Assembly (NCBI GenBank): GCA_946887075.1
Contig: CAMPKA010000002.1
Location: 124,001-188,000, forward strand
Direction of reading: 5' to 3'
DNA length: 64,000 nt
Origin: an uncultured Salinimicrobium sp.
GTDB lineage: Bacteria > Bacteroidota > Bacteroidia > Flavobacteriales > Flavobacteriaceae
Shown here: piece after piece, positions 1-8,066 of the stretch
Position numbering within the stretch: position 1 is the first letter of the stretch
How the letters are laid out: every line of letters starts with the position of its first letter
The notes under the pieces: model-generated
The model's database searches: none
What the model was told of the DNA's origin: nothing
What the model saw: the letters and a program-made list of their open reading frames with translations, nothing else
Translations under genes and position numbers: made by a program

Positions 1-612
1 AGCGAGAATAGATAAGGCAAGGGAGGCGATATATTGTGGTGCGCGTTGTTTGGGAGCCTCCCCGGGCAGTGCAGCGCTTATTTCAAAATCTGCAGCCCAC
101 AGCGCCCCGACCGCGAAGATCAGAATCCCGCCGATCTTTAATGCGGCCGTGGTCATCGCGGTTTTTCCGATGACATCGTTTCCGAGGATATTGATGAAAA
201 AGGCCACCACCAGAAGCCCCACCCCAAGAGCGGGTACCCAGATCCCACCTGTATTCCCGTCGAAGAGCTGCATGGTATAGGTGCCAAAGGTCCGGGCGAC
301 CAGGCTCTCGTTGAGAATCATGGAAAAGGCCATCAGCAAGGCGGCAAATGCTGTTATGACCCCTTTCCCGTAAGCCTTTTCCAGAAACATGGCTATTCCC
401 CCTGCTGAAGGATAGGCGTCGGCCATCTTGATGTAGGAGTAGGCACTAAAACCTGAAATGATACCCCCGATGACGAAGGACAGGGCGAAATACTTGCCAG
501 ATAGTTCCGCAACCTGGCCTAACAGGGCAAAAATTCCCGCTCCGATCATGACCCCGGTTCCCATGGCTATCGCATTGGGAAGGGACAAGGAATTCTTCTT
601 GTACTGATTCAT
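1..612 (-). CDS. APC-family amino-acid permease, N-terminal part
   Basis: Reading from the ATG at 612 toward the left edge gives 204 codons without a stop; the gene continues outside the window. The product starts MNQYKKNSLSLPNAIAMGTG and soon has the motif GVMIGAGIFALLGQVAELSG. This is the glycine-rich first transmembrane segment typical of the amino acid-polyamine-organocation (APC) superfamily, where substrate backbone is bound. Several further hydrophobic segments follow (for example GVITAFAALLMAFSMILNES and IWVPALGVGLLVVAFF). It is expected to be an inner-membrane importer or exchanger of amino acids; the substrate cannot be told from this part. It is transcribed divergently from the TonB receptor gene, with about 180 bases between them. 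The family assignment is firm, the substrate unknown. Confidence 0.85.
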   Translation of the reverse strand, partial: MNQYKKNSLSLPNAIAMGTGVMIGAGIFALLGQVAELSGKYFALSFVIGGIISGFSAYSYIKMADAYPSAGGIAMFLEKAYGKGVITAFAALLMAFSMILNESLVARTFGTYTMQLFDGNTGGIWVPALGVGLLVVAFFINILGNDVIGKTAMTTAALKIGGILIFAVGALWAADFEISAALPGEAPKQRAPQYIASLALSILA

Positions 613-741
613 AATGTTGGTGAGTATTCGAAAATACCGCTAAAACTGGAGAAATGGAAACCTTTTGGCTTAATGTCGGTAGAAACGGAAATTTGGGAAG
701 AAAGAAATGAGGATTAGCAGGGGGAATTCTCAAAAACCTGT

Positions 742-749
742 TATATTTG
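742..749 (+). promoter_or_regulatory. Candidate -7 promoter element for the iron-uptake locus
   Basis: TATATTTG matches the Bacteroidota -7 consensus TAnnTTTG exactly and lies 45 bases before the ATG at 794. No TTG (-33 element) is found at the usual 17-23 base spacing, so the promoter is either weak or activator-dependent. Only the match is seen; promoter activity is inferred. Confidence 0.4.
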
Positions 750-793
750 CCCTCTATTTTAAATGAGTCTAAATAAAACAAGTGACTTCTGAT

Positions 794-3187
794 ATGAGGT
801 TTTCACCTTTTATTCTCTTCATCTCGACCTTTTTTCTGATCATTCAAAGCCTGTACGCACAGGACAGTTCCCGGGCTCGCCTATATGGCTCGGTAAAATC
901 TGCTTCCGGGGAAACTTTGCCGGCAGTGACCCTGCTTCTCAAAGGCACTTCACAAGGTGTTATGACAGACGTCAATGGCTTTTTTGAAATAGAAGACATC
1001 GAACCAAGCAAATACACCCTGCAGATTTGGTATCTGGGATATGAGTCCCAGGAGAAAACGATCAGCCTGCGTGCGGGTCAGAACCTGGAACTCGATGTTG
1101 TGATGAAGGAAAAAACCGAAGACCTGGAAAGCGTAACCCTCCTGGGAAAATCCACCACCGCGCTTATCCGGCAACAGGCCTACCTGGTCAGCGCGATTTC
1201 TGCTGAGGCCTTGTATAATAGCACCTCTGATGCCCAACAGATGCTCGACCGCGTGCCCGGGGTCCGAATTCTTGAAGACGGAGGGCTTGGTTCTGACACG
1301 AATTTTACGCTGAACGGATTCTCAGGAGATCAGGTCAGATTCTTTATAGACGGGATTCCGATGGACCATTTCGGATCTGCCCTGGGCCTGAGCAGCATTT
1401 CTGTCAATTCGATAGAGCGCATCGAGGTCTATAAGGGAGTGGTACCGGTGTGGCTGGGAACAGATGCACTCGGGGGTGCGGTCAACATCATAACGAAGCG
1501 GGGCGCCAATTTCCTGGATGCCTCCTATTCCCTGGGATCCTTTAATACCCACAGGGTCTCGGCCAATGGCGCATACACAAAGGCAGAATCGGGTTTTACC
1601 TTCCGTGGGAATATCAACTACAATTACTCCGATAACAATTATGAGGTCTGGGTGCCCATAAGCCGGGAGAATGCCATAGTGGATACCGCAGAGGTGGAAC
1701 GCTTCCATGACAGGTACCGGTCCGCCAGTGCCAGGATCGAAACAGGCGTGGTGGAACGGAAATATGCCGATCAACTTTTGCTGAGCATCATGGCTGCCAC
1801 CGATGAAAAGGAAGTACAGCACGGCGCCACCATGAACAGTGTCTATGGGGGTATCGTGAACAACAGCGAATCTCTGATTGCTGCCCTGAAGTACAGCAAA
1901 AGAGATATTTTCATCCAAGGCCTGGACCTGAGCTTATACAACGCCTTCAACATCACCAAAAGCGAGGTCATCGATACGCTCCGGGGGGTGACCTATAACT
2001 GGTTGGGAGAACCCGAATACACGCACGGCTCGGAAAACGGGGAACTGCGCAGGACATTCCTGACTATCGATGACAGGGATTTGAGCAGCAGGTTGAATGC
2101 AGGTTACGCATTTTCTGAGGGTCACGCTGTGGCGCTGAATTATTCGCTCTCGGCCTTTTCGCGGGAAACATTTGATGCTGAAAATCCGGAACGGGTTGAG
2201 AATTTTTTTCCGAAATCTCTGGTCAAACATGTCGCGGGACTCGCCTACAAATTCGATCCTTCCACTGCATGGAGCACCACGCTATTCGGAAAGTTCTACG
2301 CCATTACGGCTGAAGGGAGCAAGCAGTACGATTTCGGCCTCAGTACGCAACGTACGGATTCCTTCCGGGATTCTGAGAGCAGTATGGGATATGGAGTTGC
2401 CAGTTCCTATTTCCTGTTGCCCGGACTTCAGGTTAAAGCCTCTTATGAACATACCTACCGAATGCCTACCGCTACGGAAATGTTCGGGGATGGTCTGTTT
2501 ATCAGCCCCAATCCCGAACTGGGTCCGGAAAAGAGCAACAATCTCAATATCGGCGCCGGATATGAATTCCTTGCATGGAAAAAGCATTATTTTTCACTCG
2601 GGAGCAGCTTTATCTACAGGGATGCCGAAGACCTGATTTATCAGGTGGTCACCGTGGCAAGTCCCCAGACCAGATTCGATAATCTCAGTGAGACCAGAAC
2701 GCTTGGAGTGGAAGCGAATTTCGACTACGAGTGGGGGGAACTTTTGAGCCTCGGGGGGAATATCACCTATCAGGACATCACAGACCAGGCTGATTTCGTA
2801 TACAATGATTCCTATACCAATAGCGGTTATCAGAGAAACTATCAGAAAGGTTTCCGGCTTCCCAATACGCCGTACTTCTTCGGAAATGCCAGGGCCGGTC
2901 TTAACTTTGAAGATCCCTTTCTGGAGGAGGATTTTTTAGGGATCACCTACAGGTATAACTATGTCAGGGAATATTTTCTGAGTTGGGCAGAACTGGGTTC
3001 CCGTGATTCAAAAAAGATCATTCCCACGCAGTCCTCCCATGATCTGGAATTTTCCTATTCCCTGGGAGATGGAAAATACAACCTGTCCCTGGAGGTCCGG
3101 AACCTGACCGACGCACGCTTATATGACAAATATTTCCTGCAGAAACCGGGAAGGGCAATTTACATGAAGATCCGATATGTTTTATAA
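794..3187 (+). CDS. TonB-dependent outer-membrane receptor, XusA-like (iron/xenosiderophore uptake)
   Basis: An outer-membrane beta-barrel importer of about 797 residues. I prefer ATG 794 over GTG 782 because it places a clean signal peptide at the N-terminus (MRFSPFILFISTFFLIIQSL, cleavage near YAQ). It is followed by a carboxypeptidase-regulatory-like domain (about residues 25-110, GSVKSASGETLPAVTLLLKG) and a plug domain with the FFIDGIPMDH and IERIEVYKGVVPVWLGTDAL signatures. The C-terminal barrel ends in a terminal aromatic/hydrophobic strand (YMKIRYVL). The next two genes are a DUF4374 lipoprotein and a PepSY membrane protein. That trio is the arrangement of the XusABC xenosiderophore system of Bacteroides thetaiotaomicron, so a ferric-siderophore substrate is likely, though haem or another metal chelate is not excluded. 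The downstream gene starts very close to or inside the end of this one, suggesting one transcript. Confidence 0.85.
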   Translation: MRFSPFILFISTFFLIIQSLYAQDSSRARLYGSVKSASGETLPAVTLLLKGTSQGVMTDVNGFFEIEDIEPSKYTLQIWYLGYESQEKTISLRAGQNLELDVVMKEKTEDLESVTLLGKSTTALIRQQAYLVSAISAEALYNSTSDAQQMLDRVPGVRILEDGGLGSDTNFTLNGFSGDQVRFFIDGIPMDHFGSALGLSSISVNSIERIEVYKGVVPVWLGTDALGGAVNIITKRGANFLDASYSLGSFNTHRVSANGAYTKAESGFTFRGNINYNYSDNNYEVWVPISRENAIVDTAEVERFHDRYRSASARIETGVVERKYADQLLLSIMAATDEKEVQHGATMNSVYGGIVNNSESLIAALKYSKRDIFIQGLDLSLYNAFNITKSEVIDTLRGVTYNWLGEPEYTHGSENGELRRTFLTIDDRDLSSRLNAGYAFSEGHAVALNYSLSAFSRETFDAENPERVENFFPKSLVKHVAGLAYKFDPSTAWSTTLFGKFYAITAEGSKQYDFGLSTQRTDSFRDSESSMGYGVASSYFLLPGLQVKASYEHTYRMPTATEMFGDGLFISPNPELGPEKSNNLNIGAGYEFLAWKKHYFSLGSSFIYRDAEDLIYQVVTVASPQTRFDNLSETRTLGVEANFDYEWGELLSLGGNITYQDITDQADFVYNDSYTNSGYQRNYQKGFRLPNTPYFFGNARAGLNFEDPFLEEDFLGITYRYNYVREYFLSWAELGSRDSKKIIPTQSSHDLEFSYSLGDGKYNLSLEVRNLTDARLYDKYFLQKPGRAIYMKIRYVL

Positions 3188-3218
3188 AAAGAAAGAAGTA
3201 CAACCCAAAACCATCAAT

Positions 3219-4445
3219 ATGCATGTTATGAGAAAAATAAGCCGAATCGCACAAACCCTTGGAATTCTTTTCACCACGCTTCTGATATGCTCCTGTAGTA
3301 AGGATGAACCTGGAAAACCTGAACCTAAACCCGGAACTGATCAGGGCGGTTTTGTAATGACGCTGGCCGTCCAGGGCAGTGAGGGAAACTTCACCTATTA
3401 TACGGTTCCCTTTGAAGATGTGATGAACGGAACCCTTTCCGCAGCAGGCCACGGAATAGAACAGCCCGGATATTTTGATTTCAAGCAGATTGGAAATACG
3501 ATTTATAGCATGGGGGGGTTGGATAATGTCAATGTGGTGGGGATCACCAGGAACGATGAAGGAGAATTGATAGAAACAGGAAACGTTTCCTATGAGAGGG
3601 GGCTTTCGGGAATTGTGAAGGCAGACGATAACACCCTTGTTGCCGTGAGCATGTCCGGAGATTCAGATGTCGTTACATTTCATACGATAGCAGAAGGTTC
3701 CGTTTCCCCAACCGGTACCGTGAACCGCCCGATCTCGGATCTTACCCCTGATGATGCTCCTTCCTTTTCCGGAATGCGGATTGTCGGAGACAAAGTTTAC
3801 CTGAGCTATTATATCAGTGATCCCAATACCTTTGCTACCGACTATACCGATAAAGCGCGGGTGGCGGTTTACACTTACCCGGGATTTGAATTCCAGGAGG
3901 TGTTCACAGATGATAGAGTCGGACCCATCGGAGGATTCAACATCAAGTCGGGCCTCATCGAGGATGAGAACGGTGATCTCTATGCCATCTCCCATTCCAA
4001 TCCAGCCAATGGCTTTAGCCAGTTCACCAATGACAGTGGAATCCTGCGCATCAATAGCGGAGAAACCCGTTTCGATCCGGAATATTATTTTGATGTGAAG
4101 GAAGTTGCCGGAGGAACTCCGGTTCACCTGATTTACCTGGGGAATGGAAAGGCCTTTGCCGAAATCAACATGGCAGCAAGGGCTGATCAGGCAAGATGGT
4201 CGGACAGTCCGTTGAAGTCTGCCATCATCGATCTGGAAGCGAAGACGGTGAATTTTATCACGGGAATTCCGGAGCACAGCGGGTCCGGCAGGAGGCTGGC
4301 AGCTCTTCACGATGGGGAATTCGTATATCTGACCATTCCCGGAGAGAGCGGCATTTCGGTTTACCGTGTCAACACCTCCGACTTCACGGCAATACAGGGA
4401 GCTGAGGTGGAGGCGAATTTCGTGGCGGGCTTCTTTAAACTGTAA
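3219..4445 (+). CDS. DUF4374 surface lipoprotein, XusB-like siderophore-binding protein
   Basis: A 408-residue lipoprotein. The signal sequence runs MHVMRKISRIAQTLGILFTT into the lipobox-like ICSC, followed by the charged KDEPGKPEPKPG linker usual for surface-exported Bacteroidota lipoproteins. The body has repeated beta-rich segments typical of DUF4374, a beta-propeller family. In Bacteroides the XusB member of this family binds ferric enterobactin at the cell surface beside a TonB receptor. ATG 3219 and ATG 3228 are both possible; an upstream in-frame ATG at 3177 lies inside the receptor gene and would add a poor N-terminus. The gene sits between the receptor and the PepSY protein, as in Xus loci. 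The family call is strong; siderophore binding is inferred from context. Confidence 0.82.
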   Translation: MHVMRKISRIAQTLGILFTTLLICSCSKDEPGKPEPKPGTDQGGFVMTLAVQGSEGNFTYYTVPFEDVMNGTLSAAGHGIEQPGYFDFKQIGNTIYSMGGLDNVNVVGITRNDEGELIETGNVSYERGLSGIVKADDNTLVAVSMSGDSDVVTFHTIAEGSVSPTGTVNRPISDLTPDDAPSFSGMRIVGDKVYLSYYISDPNTFATDYTDKARVAVYTYPGFEFQEVFTDDRVGPIGGFNIKSGLIEDENGDLYAISHSNPANGFSQFTNDSGILRINSGETRFDPEYYFDVKEVAGGTPVHLIYLGNGKAFAEINMAARADQARWSDSPLKSAIIDLEAKTVNFITGIPEHSGSGRRLAALHDGEFVYLTIPGESGISVYRVNTSDFTAIQGAEVEANFVAGFFKL

Positions 4446-4499
4446 GGCAGTTCCTGTGGGCTCATCGCAAAAAAGGGCGTACCATTTCTGTTGAGACAT

Positions 4500-5753
4500 A
4501 TGAAGGCAAAGAAAAAGAACAATAAAAGCAAGTTCAGAAAGGTAAACGACTGGCTTCACCTGTGGCTTGGACTTTCTTCAGGAATCGTGGTATTCATCGT
4601 AAGTATCACCGGATGTTTCTATGCCTTCCAGCAGGAGATCAGGGATGTTATGGAGCCTTGGCGGTTTGTGGAGTCCAGGGACGAGGCATTCGTCCCGCCG
4701 TCGGTCCTATTGGATACCGCCCGCTCCTACATGCCGGGAATGGCGCCGACAGGATTAACATATAGCAATAAAACGGGGGCTGCAGCTGTCGGGTACCATA
4801 CCTTTAACGAGGGGGAGGAAAACTTTTCAGTGGTTTTTATGAATCCCTATACCGGGACCCTGATAAAAAAGATGAAGACAGTCGGCAATGGGGAATTCGA
4901 TTTCTTCAGGTTTATCATAGATGGACATCGTTCCCTGTGGCTGCCGGACCATATAGGGAGGCCAATCGTGGGAGTCGGAACACTGATTTTTTTGGTGCTG
5001 CTCATCAGCGGATTAGTAATGTGGTGGCCCCGGAAATGGAGCAACAGCCGTTACAAAAAGAGCTTCAGAATCAAATGGGACGGAAGCTTCAAGCGGATCA
5101 ACTATGATCTGCATAACGTCCTGGGGTTCTATACGCTGGTGCTGGCTTTGGGTCTCGGTATTACAGGGCTTGTCTGGAGCTTTACCTGGTTTGAGGATGG
5201 ATTATATTACCTGGCTTCCGGAGGAGAGGAGCATCCTGGCCACCATCATCCGCACTCTGATCCTTCCCAGGCAGGATTTCTGCAAAAGGATGAGATGTCG
5301 GTTCTTGACCGTGCGTGGTATAAGGTGCTGGCCCAGGAGCAGGAAGCCCAGGGTTTTTATCTTACTCCCATCCTTCAGGATAAGGAAGATCCCATTGAAA
5401 TTATTGCCTACCAGGATCATGGTTCCTGGTATAACAGGAATGAGTATTACTTTGATCAGTATACCCTTGAGCGGTATCGCGTCAAAGGGGATATCTATGA
5501 AGAGGCAGGATTTGCTGATCAGTTGATGTTACTCAACTACGATATCCATGTTGGTGCTGTGTGGGGCCTGCCGGGAAAAATGCTTGCCTTCCTGGCTAGC
5601 CTTGTGAGTGCGAGTCTTCCGGTGACCGGCTTTCTGGTATGGTGGAACAAGAAGAAGAAAAAGGGAAAAGGCGGGAGGCCTGGAAAGCGGGGAAGGGGCA
5701 GTGGCAATCTGAAAGACCCCCAGCGTTCCGGAGCAGCCCTTGCGAACAGATAA
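4500..5753 (+). CDS. PepSY-associated transmembrane protein, XusC-like inner-membrane reductase
   Basis: A 417-residue inner-membrane protein. It opens with a Lys-rich cytosolic tail (MKAKKKNNKSKFRKVNDWLH) and a first membrane helix (LGLSSGIVVFIVSITGCFYA). A PepSY-like periplasmic region around residues 50-130 precedes further helices (VGVGTLIFLVLLISGLVMWW, LGFYTLVLALGLGITGLVWS). A His-rich stretch (EEHPGHHHPHSD) follows, then a last helix near residue 365 and a basic tail. Conserved histidines in helices, such as DGHRSLW and DLHNVLG, fit haem-coordinating PepSY_TM proteins proposed to reduce ferric siderophores. ATG 4500 is chosen over TTG 4491. It is the third gene of the iron-uptake set. 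The family is clear; reductase activity is inferred from XusC-type proteins. Confidence 0.8.
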   Translation: MKAKKKNNKSKFRKVNDWLHLWLGLSSGIVVFIVSITGCFYAFQQEIRDVMEPWRFVESRDEAFVPPSVLLDTARSYMPGMAPTGLTYSNKTGAAAVGYHTFNEGEENFSVVFMNPYTGTLIKKMKTVGNGEFDFFRFIIDGHRSLWLPDHIGRPIVGVGTLIFLVLLISGLVMWWPRKWSNSRYKKSFRIKWDGSFKRINYDLHNVLGFYTLVLALGLGITGLVWSFTWFEDGLYYLASGGEEHPGHHHPHSDPSQAGFLQKDEMSVLDRAWYKVLAQEQEAQGFYLTPILQDKEDPIEIIAYQDHGSWYNRNEYYFDQYTLERYRVKGDIYEEAGFADQLMLLNYDIHVGAVWGLPGKMLAFLASLVSASLPVTGFLVWWNKKKKKGKGGRPGKRGRGSGNLKDPQRSGAALANR

Positions 5754-5809
5754 AGGAGATCGGTTCATCACTCGACTGAGAAATATTATCTTCAACCTTT
5801 GAACCCTGA

Positions 5810-5826
5810 ACTTCCATCTTGGAAGT
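5810..5826 (+). other. Perfect short hairpin after the iron-uptake genes
   Basis: ACTTCCA-TCT-TGGAAGT forms a 7-bp stem with a 3-base loop, 57 bases after the PepSY gene stop. No T-run follows, so it is not a classical terminator; it may mark the 3' end of the transcript or stabilise it. Confidence 0.35.
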
Positions 5827-5931
5827 GGAGCCCTTATATGCTGCGAGGAAGACAAAAAAAGTGGGCCCGTCAGAATAATTCGGTGCTATCAGTGCTTATC
5901 TTTAGGATATCAATTCATTTACCTGGAATCG

Positions 5932-6657
5932 GTGCAGGAGAGTCAGCTTCATAATGGTGGGAGTAAACTGATCAATAAAGAATATATCGGTGAATTTGTC
6001 TATGGAGGAATTGATGGAGCTATTACCACCTTTGCTGTGGTTGCTGGTGCAGAAGGCGCCAGTCTTGGAATCTCAGTGGTCATTATTCTAGGCGTCGCCA
6101 ATCTCATTGCCGATGGATTTTCCATGTCGGTCGGAAATTTTTTTTCAACCAAAACCGAAATGGAGAATTTTGAAAAGCACAAAAAGGTAGAACACTGGGA
6201 GATCGAAAATCTGCGAGACAGGGAGGTGCAGGAGATTCGAGAAATTTACGCGGCCAAAGGTTTTAAAGGAGAACTTTTGGAGCAGGTGGTCAGTGTAATT
6301 ACCTCTGATGAAGACGTGTGGGTGGATACCATGATGAAGGAGGAACTGGAAATGGTCAAAGGGAACAAATCCCCTTACAAAACTGCCGGAGCCACCTTTT
6401 TGAGTTTCATACTGGTAGGGGCAGTTCCCTTGCTTTCCTATCTTTTTGTAGGGCGAGATTTCACAAAGGGAGAACCTGATCTCTTCCTTTTTTCCTGCAT
6501 CCTTACTGCCGCCGCCCTAAGCATTGTGGGCAGTATGAAGAGTATCGTTACCAATACCAATGTTCTTGTAGGGATACTTGAGACTCTGCTGCTCGGGGGG
6601 ATTGCAGCTTTTATAGCCTATTATGTGGGAGATCTTCTGGAAAAGGCCTTTCTGTGA
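5932..6657 (+). CDS. VIT1/CCC1-family iron/manganese transporter
   Basis: A 241-residue membrane protein with the VIT family signature in its first helix (EFVYGGIDGAITTFAVVAGA) and in the second (VANLIADGFSMSVGNFFSTK). A cytosolic Glu-rich metal-binding loop (residues about 85-145, EIENLRDREVQEIREIYAAK) separates these from three C-terminal helices. Members export or sequester Fe2+ or Mn2+ in exchange for protons. The start is the GTG at 5932; no good ATG lies upstream in frame, and the next in-frame ATG would remove the first helix. It lies about 180 bases after the iron-uptake trio and reads the same way, which fits a role in relieving iron overload, but it may have its own promoter. Confidence 0.85.
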   Translation: MQESQLHNGGSKLINKEYIGEFVYGGIDGAITTFAVVAGAEGASLGISVVIILGVANLIADGFSMSVGNFFSTKTEMENFEKHKKVEHWEIENLRDREVQEIREIYAAKGFKGELLEQVVSVITSDEDVWVDTMMKEELEMVKGNKSPYKTAGATFLSFILVGAVPLLSYLFVGRDFTKGEPDLFLFSCILTAAALSIVGSMKSIVTNTNVLVGILETLLLGGIAAFIAYYVGDLLEKAFL

Positions 6658-6719
6658 TTTAATACAGCTCGAGTTAAGGATACTTTTTTCCGGATACGTA
6701 TTAGATTTCCGCTCCAGAT

Positions 6720-7565
6720 TTACTTCCGATCAAGAGCGACTTTCAGAATATTGGCAGGGCCACCTTCAGCTTCATTGGAGATAAAGAGCTCTCCCCTGGG
6801 ATTGAAGGTGAGACCTTCCGGATTTTCAAAATCCGCAATGCGCAGTAAAAAGAGTTCCCTGGGTTTACCAGTGGGATCTGTGATCAGGATCTTTGGTCTG
6901 GTACCGTCCAGTACGTAATACTCCCCCGTCACTGGATGGATTCCTATTTCGCCGGGAGAGAATTTATTGTTGCGTTTTCCCTCGATACGCTCCAGGATAG
7001 GATGCGAAAGATCGATTACGAACAGGGGCTGATCACTTCCCTGCTTTGCTTCAAGGTCAAAAGGAAACACCTCTTTCTGGCCTGTTTTCCGTCCCTGTTC
7101 CTTGATGGCCAGCAGGAGCCGATTTCTCTCCGGATCAGCGCACAACCCTTCTAAGTTCACCCCCGGAAGTCCACTGGCAGCAGTTCTGTATTGTTCAACT
7201 GCAGGTGTTTCTCCAAGGAAATTGCGAACCTCGTAAAGAATCCCGTCACTGCGCAGCACGAAGGCATCCTCACCCATTTTGGCAATTCCTTCAAAATCCC
7301 CTTTGTCCCCGAAGCGGATTCGATCTTCTACTCGGGAAGTCCGAAGATTAAAAATAAAGATGATCCCGTCCTCATCCTGCACACATGCCACCCTATCCTG
7401 GCCAACCCAGGTGATCCCCGAAACTTCCCGAAGCTCATCAGGCAGATTCCACTTTTCCAATACGGTATAGCGGAGGCTGAACTCTTCCTTGGACTTTTTC
7501 TGGAATGCCAGGAGAATAGTGCCTAACATTCCTATAAGTGCTGTAATATATACGATCTTCTTCAT
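6720..7565 (-). CDS. Secreted beta-propeller protein, SdiA-regulated-like domain
   Basis: A 281-residue protein with an N-terminal signal or anchor segment (MKKIVYITALIGMLGTILLA). The body is beta-propeller-like with blade motifs such as LREVSGITWVGQDRVACVQD, KGDFEGIAKMGEDAFVLRSD, NLEGLCADPERNRLLLAIKE, GEIGIHPVTGEYYVLDG and NPEGLTFNPRGELFISNE. These resemble the SdiA-regulated (phytase-like propeller) family. It is the last gene of a minus-strand run that starts with a response regulator, 9 bases after a PepSY-like lipoprotein gene, so it is probably co-transcribed with the two-component system. Several acidic residues at blade ends could bind calcium. The function is unknown; phosphoesterase activity is possible but not shown by any clear motif. 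Confidence 0.7.
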   Translation of the reverse strand: MKKIVYITALIGMLGTILLAFQKKSKEEFSLRYTVLEKWNLPDELREVSGITWVGQDRVACVQDEDGIIFIFNLRTSRVEDRIRFGDKGDFEGIAKMGEDAFVLRSDGILYEVRNFLGETPAVEQYRTAASGLPGVNLEGLCADPERNRLLLAIKEQGRKTGQKEVFPFDLEAKQGSDQPLFVIDLSHPILERIEGKRNNKFSPGEIGIHPVTGEYYVLDGTRPKILITDPTGKPRELFLLRIADFENPEGLTFNPRGELFISNEAEGGPANILKVALDRK

Positions 7566-7574
7566 AAGCGCTTC

Positions 7575-8024
7575 CTATTGAAAAAATGTTCTGGTGGAAT
7601 CCAGTCTTCCCTGTCGATCCACTACGAGGTTCTCATCCCCGAGGAATCTTCTCACCTGTACCTGATAATAGACGGTATCTCCAGAAATGACCAGCTCAGG
7701 GTCTTCTATGTTCTCCTTTCGGAATTCCCTAGTGAGAAACTCCTGTATCTGAACAGGCAGACCCTCCCAGGAGATTTGCTCTTTTTGTTTCAGGATTTGT
7801 CCGGACCGGTTGATGAGTGCGGACAGTTTCCTTCCGTCATGTTTGAACCTGACCTTAATATTGGGTTCTTCTGGTTTGAAATCAACGTCAGTGGCATTGG
7901 GAAATTCGGTCCAGAATTCATTGAGCACCACCGATGGCACCTCGGCATGTGGATAATCATCGTTTTCACAGGCCATGGTGAGGAGGCAGATAATAAATAT
8001 GATGGACCTGGTCTTCATACTCAT
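7575..8024 (-). CDS. PepSY-like lipoprotein (BLIP-like fold)
   Basis: A 149-residue lipoprotein. The signal sequence MSMKTRSIIFIICLLTMACE has the lipobox TMAC followed by acidic ENDD. The body has two PepSY-like repeats: FWTEFPNATDVDFKPEEPNI with VRFKHDGRKLSALINRSGQI, then a second half with IQEFLTREFRKENIEDPELV. This is the putative PepSY-like, beta-lactamase-inhibitor-like group common in Bacteroidota periplasm. ATG 8024 or ATG 8018 could be the start. It lies between the histidine kinase gene and the propeller gene on the same strand, and a related protein is divergent from the regulator. It may therefore be a target or a periplasmic sensor partner of the two-component system; that role is inferred. 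Confidence 0.75.
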   Translation of the reverse strand: MSMKTRSIIFIICLLTMACENDDYPHAEVPSVVLNEFWTEFPNATDVDFKPEEPNIKVRFKHDGRKLSALINRSGQILKQKEQISWEGLPVQIQEFLTREFRKENIEDPELVISGDTVYYQVQVRRFLGDENLVVDRQGRLDSTRTFFQ

Positions 8025-8066
8025 TTTAGGTAAAAGTCCCTATTGAAACTGGAAAGAAATGGGAAC

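Noticed and set aside
3663..4559. 298-codon minus-strand frame opposite the DUF4374 lipoprotein
   Set aside because: Antisense to a well-supported gene of a conserved trio; low-complexity translation without motifs.
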